Of a stretch of 64,000 nucleotides of DNA, positions 12,174 through 22,274 are shown piece after piece. The notes under the pieces were generated by a model. The model was not told the DNA's origin. It made no database searches and saw only the letters and a program-made list of their open reading frames with translations. The DNA lies in NCBI RefSeq assembly GCF_026745355.1, contig NC_079210.1, forward strand, positions 23,039,268-23,103,267. Direction: 5' to 3'. The translations under genes were made by a program, and so were the position numbers. Position 1 is the stretch's first letter, and each line of letters opens with the position of its first letter. This stretch comes from Beta vulgaris subsp. vulgaris (lineage: Eukaryota > Streptophyta > Magnoliopsida > Caryophyllales > Amaranthaceae).

Positions 12174-13180
12174 TCAAGACAGTAAAAAATCGGATATCTC
12201 TTTTTTCACAACCTCTTTGAGGTTGGAATTGAGCCTTCTTTGATGCTCTATAGATGAGGCATTACTATCAATGAGATGGATACGATGCATAACAAGAGAA
12301 GGGCTTATCCTCTTAAGGTCATCAATCGAGTACCCAATGACATCTTCATATTTTTGTAGTATCTCAATCAATTTTGATATAGAGATGTCATCACGAATTA
12401 AATTGACAATAACATGATAAGTGCATACATCATCAAGAAAAACATATTCAAGAGATGAGGTAAGGGGTTTGAACTCTACCTTGGGAGGAGGCTTAGAACA
12501 CTCCTCTTTCTCAGTGGATGTAGTTAGAACTTAAAATGCTTCATCTTGTGTCTCCTTAATGGTGGTGTCAAGAAGCATGGACAATTCCTTTACCTCTTCC
12601 ATGTTCAGGCTCGGGGCTTCGGTCAGAGAAGCATGCAACTCATCCCCGGTGTGAACCTCTCTCTCAAAATCCATAATCTCACTCTCCACTAGATTAACCC
12701 GAAAAATTCTCTCTATCATATGCCTCTTCAAAGTTTTAGAGAACTCAAATACACTCGCTCATTGGCTACCTCAACCGTGATTGTATCATTTTTGCAATTG
12801 ATCACGACACCCAATGTCTTTAGAGCCTCTCTTCCAGGTATAAGGGGAGTTTTGTATCTTCTTCCATATCCATCACCACAAAATCGTAAGGAATTTTCCC
12901 ATTTCAACAATTGGGGGTAAACTATTAGGGTCGAAGTTTAAGGTTGACGCTGATGCAATGATTCAAAGTCGTAGACACTTCCACGACCAATGTTGACATT
13001 TTGACTGGGTCAAGGACCAAAACTGATTGTCCGAAGAGTAAGGAGTGCGCAGTGTTATCATTTGTTGAGTCACCAACGGGAATGAAGTTAAAAGAAGAAT
13101 GCATCAAGATATGAATTTGGTTAAGGATGTGCAGAGATTTTGCGGAGCTACCTCCGAGATCCTTGAAGGTCTGTTGCAAG
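12174..13180 (-). pseudogene. Athila-type protease-linker and RT start
   Basis: At 12371-12174 the minus strand reads EDVIGYSIDDLKRISPS, then HQRRLNSNLKEVVKKEI, the conserved entry into Athila/Tat reverse transcriptase. The catalytic palm follows this in intact elements and is absent here. At 12910-12728 the segment PLIPGREALKTLGVVI matches the end of the aspartic-protease region (usually PLILGRPFL...). The pieces lie in different frames separated by stops. RT would copy RNA to cDNA; this fragment cannot. Confidence 0.7.
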
Positions 13181-13189
13181 CTACTTCAC

Positions 13190-13490
13190 ACTGAGAATCT
13201 CCAGCACTTTATTTACTTTCATTCAAATAATCATTCTTCTTACTTAGATCAGATAAAATAGGTTTTATTGATTGCCATTCACCCTGATTGACAATTTCAT
13301 ACAGTGGATTGATGGACTCACATCCACCCGCGGTTTTTACCCACCTTCATTAGGGTTTTCCGCGTCAACACTCCTTTGTGTCGTTCCCCTGATATTACCT
13401 TTCATATTTGCATATCATACATTGCATAAATCTGGTTATTGTTGTCCCCATATTGGATTATGTCGCGAAGGCAAAATTCAACATAAACAG
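13190..13490 (+). repeat. Copia LTR-like R-U5 fragment
   Basis: The stretch contains CCCGCGGTTTTTACCC, a short loop, then GGGTTTTCCGCG (13327-13364). This stem-loop followed by a T-rich, G/T-rich tail is characteristic of the R-U5 part of many plant Copia LTRs. A tail ending in TTCAACA follows near 13490. Both limits are uncertain. It lies between the Athila protease region and the MULE. Confidence 0.4.
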
Positions 13491-13523
13491 TTAGTACCAC
13501 CAAAAATATCACAAGAAAAAGAA

Positions 13524-13679
13524 GGAAAAATTGTGAATAATCACCTGTCAGATACCCTTGTTTCAAAATAACCACCCCAATTTCATTTGCGTTTAAATAA
13601 CCACCTCAACTTATCTTAACGTTTTTAAATACCCACCTCTTAACAGAAAAATGTGACTCCGTTAACAGTGGCGCCTGTT
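13524..13679 (+). repeat. MULE left terminal inverted repeat
   Basis: It begins GGAAAAATTGTGAATAATCA and ends GTGGCGCCTGTT. It matches the reverse complement of 17979-18134 at all but two positions. Confidence 0.95.
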
Positions 13680-13714
13680 GACACGCTTTTTATTAAATTT
13701 CCCGCCAATTTTCC

Positions 13715-13991
13715 ATGACTTTGAGCTATATATATATCTCTAACATTGACTATCCTAATCTAAACAAATTTGCAAAGATTTACTTCAATTCCACTGTGAT
13801 TCCTCTTGAAGCTCAAAATTCAGGTATGTTCTTTGCAATTTCTTTGCAATCTCTAACATTGACAAACCTAATCTAGGGTTTTAATGTATATATTTAGGGG
13901 AAATTAGGGCCTTTTCATGTATTCTTATGAATTCTAAATTCTACCTTTATGAACTTAAATTCTACCTTTATGAACTTGTTAGGAATTTGCT
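13715..13991 (+). promoter_or_regulatory. Promoter, 5' leader and leader intron of the MULE GRF gene
   Basis: CTATATATATATC at about 13725 is a TATA-like box just inside the left TIR. A leader follows, with a good splice donor AATTCAG|GTATGTTC near 13824 and an acceptor TTGTTAG|GAATTTGC at about 13980, ten bases before the ATG. These signals fit a transcript starting beside the TIR with an intron in its 5' untranslated region. Inferred from sequence signals only. Confidence 0.55.
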
Positions 13992-14438
13992 ATGGCTGAA
14001 AGGGAATCAATTACTTGCCATTGTACTCTCCCTATTGCAAGGAGGACTTCTTGGACTGAGAAGAATCCCGGGCGAAGGTTCATGTCTTGCAAATTCTATG
14101 AGCATGAAACGGAGTGGAGGGGCTGCGGTTTTTTTAGATGGATTGATGAGGGACAAACTGAATGGCAGAAGCTATTTATCAATTAACTTATGCTGCAGAA
14201 GAGGTTGTTGGAGGGCAGAGTTAGGTCATTGGAAGATGAAGTGAGCAGTTTGCAAGGACAACGAAGACATTTGGTGAATGATTATGGTAATTTGGAGGTC
14301 AAGTATAAGACTTTGAAGGGTGAATTGAAGCTGAAGAAAAAAGCCAATCCAAAGCAAATAAAGGGTGGATTATGCAAAGGATTTATGTTTGTTTGTGTGT
14401 TATGTATGTTGTTGATTGCAGCTGCTAGGGCAATATAA
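13992..14438 (+). pseudogene. MULE-borne GRF zinc-finger, coiled-coil, tail-anchored protein (one stop codon)
   Basis: The reading frame is 149 codons with a single in-frame TAA at 14184-14186 (codon 65) and is otherwise open to 14438. Residues 9-53 form a GRF-type zinc finger: four Cys ligands (C9, C11, C33, C45), the name-giving GRRF at 27-30 and a CGFFRWIDE ending. GRF fingers in other proteins bind single-stranded DNA. After the stop, about residues 67-115 form a Leu/Glu/Lys-rich coiled coil, and the last 23 residues are a hydrophobic helix that would anchor the C-terminus in a membrane. The TAA is one base from CAA (Gln), so one recent nonsense change is likely; ATG at 14190 could allow reinitiation. 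Such GRF proteins are common and poorly characterised in plants. Here the gene lies wholly inside a MULE in the mudrB-like position. Its role in transposition is unknown. Confidence 0.8.
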
Positions 14439-15069
14439 GATGCAATTAGGGTTGTATTAGCTAATTAAGGGTGGAGTTTTTTTGGTTTTAGTTTGCTTTC
14501 CAGTAGTGAGAAAGCTTATTGTTTGTAGTTGGTGTGTTAGAAAAAAAAAGAACCTTAATGAATAGCTATGTAATGGTGGAATTATCATGTATTTTGACAT
14601 TCACTCTTAATGAAGCATGAACTTATCTTAGCTATGTCATCATCCATATGTCAAGTTATTGAACTGATATATCAAACAGAAATTCATTCATGAGCTGATA
14701 TATGTTTTCCAAACTCATAATCACACACAAACTGAACAGAAACTGATATTCACACACTTGCAATTTTCCATATCAGAAACTGATATCAGTTTGTGACTTA
14801 CATCATTCACACACCTAAGCACTAACCATACCAGAACTTGATACCTGTTTATATATCAGTTCAATAACACCAATTTCCAAACACAAACTGTAACATGTTC
14901 ACACACTAATAGATGATTCATAAGCTGATATTTCCACATCAGAAATTCATATTGCAAAAATCAAAAAATATCCATATGTTCACAGATTGATATCATTCAG
15001 CTTAAACCAAAAAAAATCCAAAGCATAAAGTTATCCTAATACAAATTCTAACACAAATCACTACAAATC
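14439..15069. other. MULE interior between the two convergent genes
   Basis: AT-rich DNA with many copies of the word CTGATAT in both contexts (14660-14960). It separates the 3' ends of the two convergent genes and probably holds both transcript ends. No ORF is supported. Confidence 0.5.
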
Positions 15070-17515
15070 TCAAACTGGTTTCTTCTTGGAGCCTTTGAGA
15101 GGTAGCTTAGGTCTGAACTGAGGTGTAGATGATGTTGCTTGTTTCTGAAGTGAAGATTGCCTGGTGACAGGAGGAGCTGTTGGTGGTTTTGGAGGTGCTG
15201 TAGATGATTTAGGAGGTGTTGTAGGTGGCCTAGCTGCTGGTTGTTGTGGCTGTGGTGGCTTCTTTGATATATTTGGTGGCTTGCTTGTAGGGGGGTTATG
15301 CACAGTTGAAGAGCTTGCTTGGGAGGAGCTTCCTATGATGTGTCTGATACTTGCTGAAATAACAAAAAAAGCATATATGTGTTAGTAAAAAAATCTGAAA
15401 TTTCATATTAAACCTCATAACACAAGCTAGATAAATACCTTTTTGTTCTTAGCTCTCATAGATTTTTTTGACCTCTCGGCTACTGCCCATTGTGAAGTGC
15501 TAGGAGGCCTCCCAACTTCTTTTGTATTTGCTGAAACTGTTGTAGCTTTGCATCCCCTTTTATTGTGTCCCACTTGACCACAATTGCTGCATTTGCACTT
15601 TGCCATCTTAACCTTCTTTGCTTTTTGTTTAGCCTCTTCCCCCTGTTCCTTTTTCCTCTTTTTCAAATTAGGTCTCCCAGGCATAATCTTATGAACTGGT
15701 GGTAGAGGATGGGGTAGATCAATTTTTTTCCAGTAATTAACACCAGGCATGGGGTTGATGGCTTGGCTATATGCATGTAAATATGTCTCTCTACTATAGG
15801 CTGCATCAACATAGTCATTTGGTTCAGCATTCTTCTCCAAAATGCATCTAAATGCATGCACACAAGGGATGCCTGTCAACTGCCAGTGATAACAAGTACA
15901 TGTCCACAAAGCCAAATCAACTTTCAACTGATCACCCCTATGACTAACTTCATACATATCTTCTCTACTAATCTGCAACACACATTTCCTTGACTATTCC
16001 TAGGTATTCACTAGTCAACTTATTAGTCAATGATTTTCTCACACAATCATGCTTCACGTTCATAGATTTCAATTGCGAAGTACCACTATTAGGTAATTTC
16101 CTAGCATTAATTTTGAAATTACACTTCCAGTTTCCCTTATGAGGACAAGCTATCAACTTAGGGTCTTTTCTCAACTTAGTCTTTTTCACATCCCTTCACA
16201 ATCACACCTATCTTTGCAATAAAGAGAAATTCTTGTGCATCATTGTGAAGGCTGTAAAAATCATACCTATTTTGTATAGCATGCCACTGAATAGCTTTTC
16301 TCAAAATTTCAGATGAGTCAAACAACATACCAGGCTGACACTCAATTGGATGCTTGAAAGCAACCTCTAGATTGAAGTGTGGCCATCTTTCTTCATCATC
16401 ACTGCTACCATCAATGCTCCTCAACTCATCAGAATCATATTCAATCTCAGGTTGCAAACTGATTTCTTCCCCAGCAACATCTTTCACAACCTGTTTTTCC
16501 TTTTTTGAACTTGTTTCACCCTTGTGAAACTGAAGTGAACCATTCACTTCTTTCAACAAATTATCCTTTGCAATTCTTCCCCTAGTTTGCAACTCTTCAT
16601 TTTTAATACCTTTCAAGTCAACTTCTTCTTCCCCAGCAACCCAATCAATATCATCTAAGCTTGTGTATTCAGATGAACTCTCACTTAGTGAATCTGCCTC
16701 ACTGTCACTCTTAACAAAAAGCTTCTTCTTTGCCTTTGGCTTCCTAACAACCTTGCCTTTCACCTTCCCCTCATCTTTAATCTGCTTTTGCTTACCTTTT
16801 TCTTTTCTCTTGGGTTTATCCTCTGTTAATTCCTCTTCACCACTCTCCACTCTACAACTTGTCTTCGTCCTAGCAGTGTGTTTAACCCTAGGAGTGGATT
16901 TTTGTCCCTTTGGTAGTCCTCTCTCAAACTCTTCTCTGGTCATAGGCCAAACATCATTGTCATTTTCTACATCTCTAGGTGGCAGATTCAACCTTGGGCT
17001 TCTCCTTTGTTCTAGTTTAACTTTGGCCAACTTCAGATTTTTTTGGCTATTTTGAGTTGGAGGGTTTACTATGGCTGGTTTAGAGCAGGTAGAAGAAGTT
17101 GGATTGTTTCTTGTATTGGGTCTCAAAGTGGGCTTTTGTTGAGTGGCTTTTTGGGTTGAAATTTGTTCTTGTTTATGAGAGTTAACAACTGTGCAGAAGC
17201 AGTTCAAAGTTTGGCTTTTGTCAACAGTTTCAAGCCACAATGAAATGGACTCTTGGTTTTCAATTCAACTAACCCACTGCTTAATGTTTTACCCTTCTCA
17301 CAAAAATGAAACTTCAATATACTTGGCAAATTCATACTACTAGCAGCATATGCATTCTCTGCCATTCCCCATAAATACCTCAAATTAATTAATTCTTTCT
17401 CTACTTGACAACTAAGGTAACTGAACCCCCCCTCATACTGAACCACCTTCCTCCCTTTAGTAATCTTCTGAGCAAAATCCCCACAAACCTGAAGCCTAAT
17501 TTGATATTTCGACAT
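15070..17515 (-). pseudogene. MULE transposase (mudrA-like) lacking the DDE catalytic core
   Basis: Read on the minus strand: an N-terminal region (17515-17204) with a frame shift near 17230; a long Lys/Glu/Ser-rich acidic linker (17240-16330); the MuDR-type N-terminal domain beginning FNLEVAFKHPIECQPGM; and a frame shift near 16185 leading into the DNA-binding Cys/His segment ACPHKGNWKCNF to VKHDC (16189-15968). The sequence then jumps straight to REDMYEVSHRGDQ and the SWIM finger CTCYHWQLTGIPCVH (about 15870), followed by a CCHC knuckle CSNCGQVGHNKRGC and a Pro-rich tail (15303-15070), probably reached over an intron at about 15435-15357. The RNase H-like catalytic domain, normally 250-300 residues between DNA-binding and SWIM parts, is absent at about 15975. 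A protein from this gene could bind ends but not cut DNA. Confidence 0.88.
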
Positions 17516-17978
17516 TCTAGCAATGGCAAAACTGAAATTAGGATTCTACCAATTTCATAACGCAATCAACAACATTTTAAAATCAATAAAAAACGAAAAA
17601 AGCAATTGCTTAACCAAGCTTCTAATTACTTAATTGAATAATTTATACATAGATTAGTATAGTATAAAGGTTAAAGTTTCAGTTTTTTACCTTGTTTAGG
17701 GCATATAATGAACTTACTGGGCCCCAACTTCACGACACAACGCAGTAACACCAACCTCACTCACACATTCTTCTCACTGTAAAAAACTCAGTTGCAGATT
17801 AGAGAGAGAAAGAATCTTGTGCAGAAAATTGAATGAAGAATTTAAAATGGGGAGGGGAAGGTGAAAAAATAATTGAAGTTTGAAGAAGAAAGAGGAGAGA
17901 GGAAAGAGGAAAGAGAGAATAGGTAGATTAGGTATGAATGCGTGGTTTGTTTGGAGGGAGATTAGGTCAGTAAAAAAA

Positions 17979-18134
17979 AACAGGCGCCACTATTAACGGA
18001 GTCACATTTTTCTGTTAAGAGGTGGGTATTTAAAAACGTTAAGATAAGTTGAGGTGGTTATTTAAACGCAAATGAAATTGGGGTGGTTATTTTGAAACAA
18101 GGGTATCTGACAGGTGGTTATTCACAATTTTTCC
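17979..18134 (-). repeat. MULE right terminal inverted repeat
   Basis: Inverted copy of 13524-13679 with two differences. The transposase-side leader, pyrimidine-rich on the minus strand, lies just inside it at about 17950-17760. Confidence 0.95.
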
Positions 18135-18144
18135 GAAAAAAAAA

Positions 18145-18411
18145 TTAACTTGTGATGGATTAGATGATGCGAGGTTGATCTTGGAGAGTTTCTTGTCAAG
18201 TTTACCCATCTTAGCTTGAATTTTATCCATGGGATCCAATTTAAACTTACCACCCTTCTTAGGTTGAGCACGTCTTCTTCGTTGACCCCCATGAATAGTA
18301 TTTAATCACTTCTTCAATTGTGGACTCAATATGATCTTGTGGGATTTTAAAAAGTTGACCTCTCGCTCCATCATCAAGGTTGGGACGTGATATAGGATCA
18401 AAGCCATCATA
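18145..18411 (-). pseudogene. Athila-type gag, C-terminal part
   Basis: On the minus strand the segment reads YDGFDPISRPNLDDGARG and then a charged stretch with several stops. It continues the gag at 20350-19820 once the intervening CACTA element is removed: the joined minus strand reads RFFYDGFDP across the junction. Downstream it is cut by the MULE target site. Confidence 0.7.
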
Positions 18412-19817
18412 CACTAGTAAAATTATTGCTTATTGCTGCGATTTTAGCCATACGCAGCAATATATCACGTTAAAAGAAAATATAAAATATAAAATAGCCA
18501 TATTGCTGCGGTTCTCGGCAGAAACCGCAACAATATTGTATCGACGGAAAAAAAAAATTGAAAAAAAAGTTGACATTTGACCAGATATATTGCTGCGGTT
18601 TCTGACAAGAAGCGCAGCAATATATTAAAATAATATTAAAAAAATAACATTTTAATATATTGCTGCGGTTCTTGTCAGAAATCGCAACAATATATCTAAC
18701 CAAAAAAAAAATGAACCATAAATATAACCTAAGTGGGGCGCCTCCCTCACTCCCATTTCTCTCTCTCTTTCTTCCCTCTCTCTTATTTGTCCCGGAAATC
18801 TCCCAGAAATATTAAAACTCTGTTCGCCTCCTACCCCCTCCTCTTCCTTTTCGTACCTGCTTTGACAACTCCTTTCGTTCGTTCGTTCTTCGTCGGCCGT
18901 TTGTTCCGCCAACCTTCATCGGCTTCGTCACCCGATCTTTCTTTGTCCTTCATCGGTCGGCCGTTCGTTCTTTTCCACTGAAACTCGAAACCCGGAAACC
19001 TTCGTCGGCCGACCGTTCGTTCCTCCTCTATCTCTCCCTTCGTCGAAATCGGACCGACCGTTCACTTGGCGAGATGGAAGAGGCGATCTACATTTCCGAC
19101 AAATCTGTTTTTTTTTTTTCTTTTTTTCGTTTTTTTTCGTTATTTTTCGTTCTTTAGATCTGAAAAATTTTATGTTTTAGGATTTTTTTTTTTCAGTTTG
19201 TTTTTTTGATATATTTTTTGTTTTTATTATATTTTTTTGTAATTAATTATTTAGTTATAACTGTTTTTTTCATTTTTTTTTGTTAGATCTGTAATTTTTT
19301 TTTTTGTAATTAATCATTTAGTTATATTTATCAATATCAGACTCATTTGTAATATATTTGGGGGTTGAGTATGATTTACATTTTACAGCATGATTTGCCT
19401 CTTGGGAATTTGTGGTTGAGTATTTTTGCTTTACAACATTATTATCAATATCAGGCTCATTTGCTATACATTTGGGGGTTGAGTATGGTTTTATTCTTTC
19501 AAATTTATTTACGAAATGCAAAACTTGTACTAGGACCTATTATTGCGGGTTTGGGCAACAACCGCAGCAATAGACCAAGCTATTGTTGCGGTTTCTAGCC
19601 TAAACCGCAACAATACATTGCACTTTTTTAATACAAAATACATATATTGATGTGGTTTTACCCAGAAGTCGCAACAATATGTTCCAATATTGTTGCGGTT
19701 AAAAACCGCAGCTATATATATTAATTACCTATTGTTGCACCCTTAATTGCTACACATCCAAAACCGCCGTAATAGGCCAGTTAATGACCGCATCAATAAG
19801 CATTTATTCTACTAGTG
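18412..19817. mobile_element. Non-autonomous CACTA element 2 (1,406 bp)
   Basis: The left terminus is CACTAGTAAAATTATTGC and the right terminus is the inverted CACTAGTAGAATAAATGC. The flanking 3-bp target duplication is ATA (18409-18411 and 19818-19820). Both ends carry dense subterminal repeats of ATTGCTGCGGTTT and its complement, often in hairpin pairs. The core (18730-19110) is a pyrimidine-rich, TCGTTCGTTC and TCGTCGGCCG-rich leader-like segment, then long T-runs. No transposase is encoded. It interrupts Athila gag. Confidence 0.9.
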
Positions 19818-19820
19818 ATA

Positions 19821-20350
19821 GAAGAACCGCATGAGTAGATTTTTGTTGCACTCATGGTAGGGCAGGAACGGATCATCTCCTTGAACCGCTCCCAAGCTTC
19901 CGCCAGAGTCTCATCGTTCTCCTTGCTCCAATGAGGAGATCTTCCTCCTTATGTCTATTGTCTTCCACTTTGGAAAGCAGTTTTTCAGAAAGGCCAATGT
20001 GACTTCCTCCCAAGTAGTAAGGGAATTAGCAGGTAAGCTCTTGAGCCATGATTTTGCTTTTCCGGTAAGAGAGACCGGAACAGATGCATCTTAATGTAGT
20101 CAGGAGAGACGCCATTTGTGGTAATCATTGCACAAATCTCAAGAAACCTATCAAGATGGTCAAGAGGTTCGTCATCCGAACCTCCACAAAATTGTTCTGC
20201 TTTCACCATCCGAGTGAACTGAGGATGAATGTTGAAATTAGTAGTAGTGGTGAGGAGTCGAATACCACCTTGAGGAACATAGGAATCCGAATTTTCGAAA
20301 TCCCTAAAGAGTTGTGGATTTGCTTCACACATATCTTATTCAATTTCACT
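19821..20350 (-). pseudogene. Athila-type gag, N-terminal and central part
   Basis: The minus strand reads PLDHLDRFLEICAMI and NGVSPDYIKMHLF, the conserved Athila Gag core. A frame shift near 20090 follows, then SWLKSLPANSLTTWEEV and EAWERFKEMIRSCPT. Gag forms the virus-like particle of the retrotransposon. It is broken by frame shifts and by the CACTA insertion at 19817. Confidence 0.85.
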
Positions 20351-20596
20351 TGTTGTACTTGAGACTAGTGAAGATGGTTCATAACCCAAAGACAATTGCT
20401 CCAAATTTTTCGGAAGCTTTCGCAAGGTACGATAATTTCTGGATCAAGAGGCAAAGTGGGTGAACCGTGAGCTCTTCTTCTCATGTAACACAATAAAGCT
20501 AAGTAGAGGATTATCAAATAACAACCACTATAAATAAATTTAAAAAATCAACTAAGCAACACTAAACTTAGAAAAGATTAAATTAATAGCACGTTT

Positions 20597-20614
20597 TCCC
20601 CGAAAACGACGCCA
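20597..20614 (-). other. Primer binding site of the Athila-type element
   Basis: The minus strand reads TGGCGTCGTTTTCGGGGA, close to the Athila/Tat consensus TGGCGCCGTTGCCGGGGA that pairs with Asp-tRNA. It lies about 22 bases inside the LTR end. Confidence 0.85.
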
Positions 20615-20636
20615 TTTCGATTAGAGGTTATTAGTA

Positions 20637-22274
20637 TGTTGTTAAGGCACCAAAAAATGCTCTTCAAATAATATTTGTAAAACCTAGCAAGCAATTACTA
20701 AGAACGTAATAAAGACAGGTCAAGGGTCTATCCACAAAAAAAATGGGATTAATCAAAGTCTATCAAGTCCAAATTACTTAATTGAGGGATTTTTGGGGTT
20801 TTTGAATGCTTTTTGTAACAACTACAAGTAACTACTATCGAATATCTAGAAAATAATAGGAGATAAAAATATGAATAAGGAAGACACTAGAGTTAAGGTT
20901 ACTAGTATGAATAAGAGTGGACAACGACCGTTAACACAATTGTGATTCAAAGGCAACGATTATGCAAGGTTTAGTTTTCCTCTTAAATACTCGAGTCCTC
21001 TCGCGAACTCTCCTCAAGAATAATCGCTTAATCAATCAACTAAATCCTCTCTGGAATGGTCTTTAGTCAATTGATTAAGAGATTCAATGAATTCAAAAAG
21101 CCCCTAACAAAGGATCCCCTTAATTTCTAACCAGTATCTTGGCCTATAAATTAAGTTGATTCATGGGGATGATTAAAGATTTCAAAATTCGATTAACAAC
21201 ATTTGAAATCAAAATACCAAAGCATAAATATGATCAGTATATATCCTAAGGCCTCGAAACACCAAGATCAATGCATAATCATCTTTAAATCATCACAATC
21301 ACATTAACAATACATGTAAACCCTAATCCATTCTTTCACCCTAACCCTAGATAGGAGACCACTCACTAATCATGAATTCTAAGCAATAAAACATGAAATT
21401 TACAACTAATAGCGGGCTAAACATGATTACAGGATGATAATTCTAATAAAAGTAAGAAAATCAAAATTAACAATATATGAGATCTAATAATATGGATGAA
21501 AAAAGAATAACAATGAACAGAGAGAAAAAAAACTAAAAACTTTGAAATTAAATTAATGAAAGTTACCTTAAAAGTGTAAAAAAAATCAACAACTTTAATC
21601 TATGGAACTCAAATCTAGGAATAAGCAAAGTGTTTTTCTCTCTAAAGTGAACCCTAATAATCCTCTCTAAGCTATTTAATAAAAAAAAACCAAAAACTAA
21701 TCAACTCCAATGTTTTAAAAACACGCATTGCTTTCGCATATTTAAATGGTGCGGGAGCACCAAAATTAGTTGTGGGCACGCCATTTCTTCTGTCCTCGAG
21801 TATTCATCCATAGCTGATAGGTGTGGGCGCATCGTTGTGATAGGTGTGGTTGCACCTAAGTGGTATGGGTGCACTACTAGACTGGTGTTGGCGCACCAAA
21901 GCTCCTGACTTTGGGGTTTCCAAAGTTCCAGATGGTGCGGGCGCACCAACTTGTGTGGGCACCTATAAAATGGTGCGAGCGCACATATGTCCCTGCTCGG
22001 CCTTTCCAACTTCTTCCTTATGCCGTATCTCCCAACCCTCGAACTCGAAATAGGTCATACATGCAATCAAAGCACGGGAAAATATAATTAAAGCAAATGT
22101 ACTAGGAATCCAGTCAAAATTGACCGAAAATCTAGCCAAATGTGACTATGATCAACAATGATCAAGTAAAATAAATAGAGAAGGAAATAAGGAGGAAAGA
22201 GGGAAGAAAAGGGAAGAAAGAGGATCAAACCAAGCTAAAGGAGCTCATAAAGTGCGTTAGAAATGCACTTATCA
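20637..22274 (-). repeat. 5' LTR of the Athila-type element (1,638 bp)
   Basis: On the minus strand it starts TGATAAGTGCATTTCTAACG, a classic Athila-type LTR start, and ends CCTTAACAACA before the primer binding site. The U3 part (about 21990-21730) holds a cluster of imperfect palindromes of the form GGTGCGGGCGCACC. Only one LTR is present in the window. Confidence 0.8.

Larger units (their letters stand above)
13524..18134. mobile_element. Mutator-like element (MULE) with two convergent genes, 4,611 bp
   Basis: The element has 156-bp terminal inverted repeats at 13524-13679 and 17979-18134 that differ at two positions by eye. It is flanked by GAAAAAGAA (13515-13523) and GAAAAAAAA (18135-18143), a 9-bp target duplication with one difference, as expected for Mutator. 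Inside, a plus-strand gene (13992-14438, GRF zinc finger) and a minus-strand transposase-derived gene (17515-15070) point toward each other, each starting just inside a TIR. This matches the architecture of maize MuDR (mudrA and mudrB convergent, promoters at the TIRs). The transposase lacks its catalytic core, so the element must have been mobilised in trans or decayed after insertion. It sits in an Athila retrotransposon. Confidence 0.93.
12174..22274 (-). mobile_element. Truncated Athila-type Ty3/Gypsy retrotransposon
   Basis: Read on the minus strand, the order is LTR (22274-20637), Asp-tRNA-type primer binding site (20614-20597), gag (about 20350-18145), a protease-linker region (about 13180-12500) and the start of reverse transcriptase (12371-12174). 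The RT breaks off after EVVKKEISDF, so the rest of pol and the 3' LTR are missing. The body was later hit by a CACTA element (18412-19817, in gag) and a complete MULE (13524-18134). Gag motifs such as EAWERFKEMIRSCPT identify the Athila group. The element cannot move by itself. Confidence 0.8.

Noticed and set aside
15070..15385. Gly-rich ORF on the plus strand opposite the Pro-rich tail
   Set aside because: It is the mirror frame of the Pro-rich C-terminus of the MULE transposase.
16663..17055. 130-residue Ser/Phe-rich plus-strand ORF in the MULE
   Set aside because: Shadow of the Lys/Glu-rich transposase linker on the minus strand.
18652..18981. Overlapping ORFs on both strands in CACTA element 2
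   Set aside because: Low-complexity CT/GA-rich DNA, no motif, mutually overlapping frames.
21701..22053. Short ORFs on both strands in the Athila LTR
   Set aside because: They arise from the palindromic GGTGCGGGCGCACC cluster and have no family signature.
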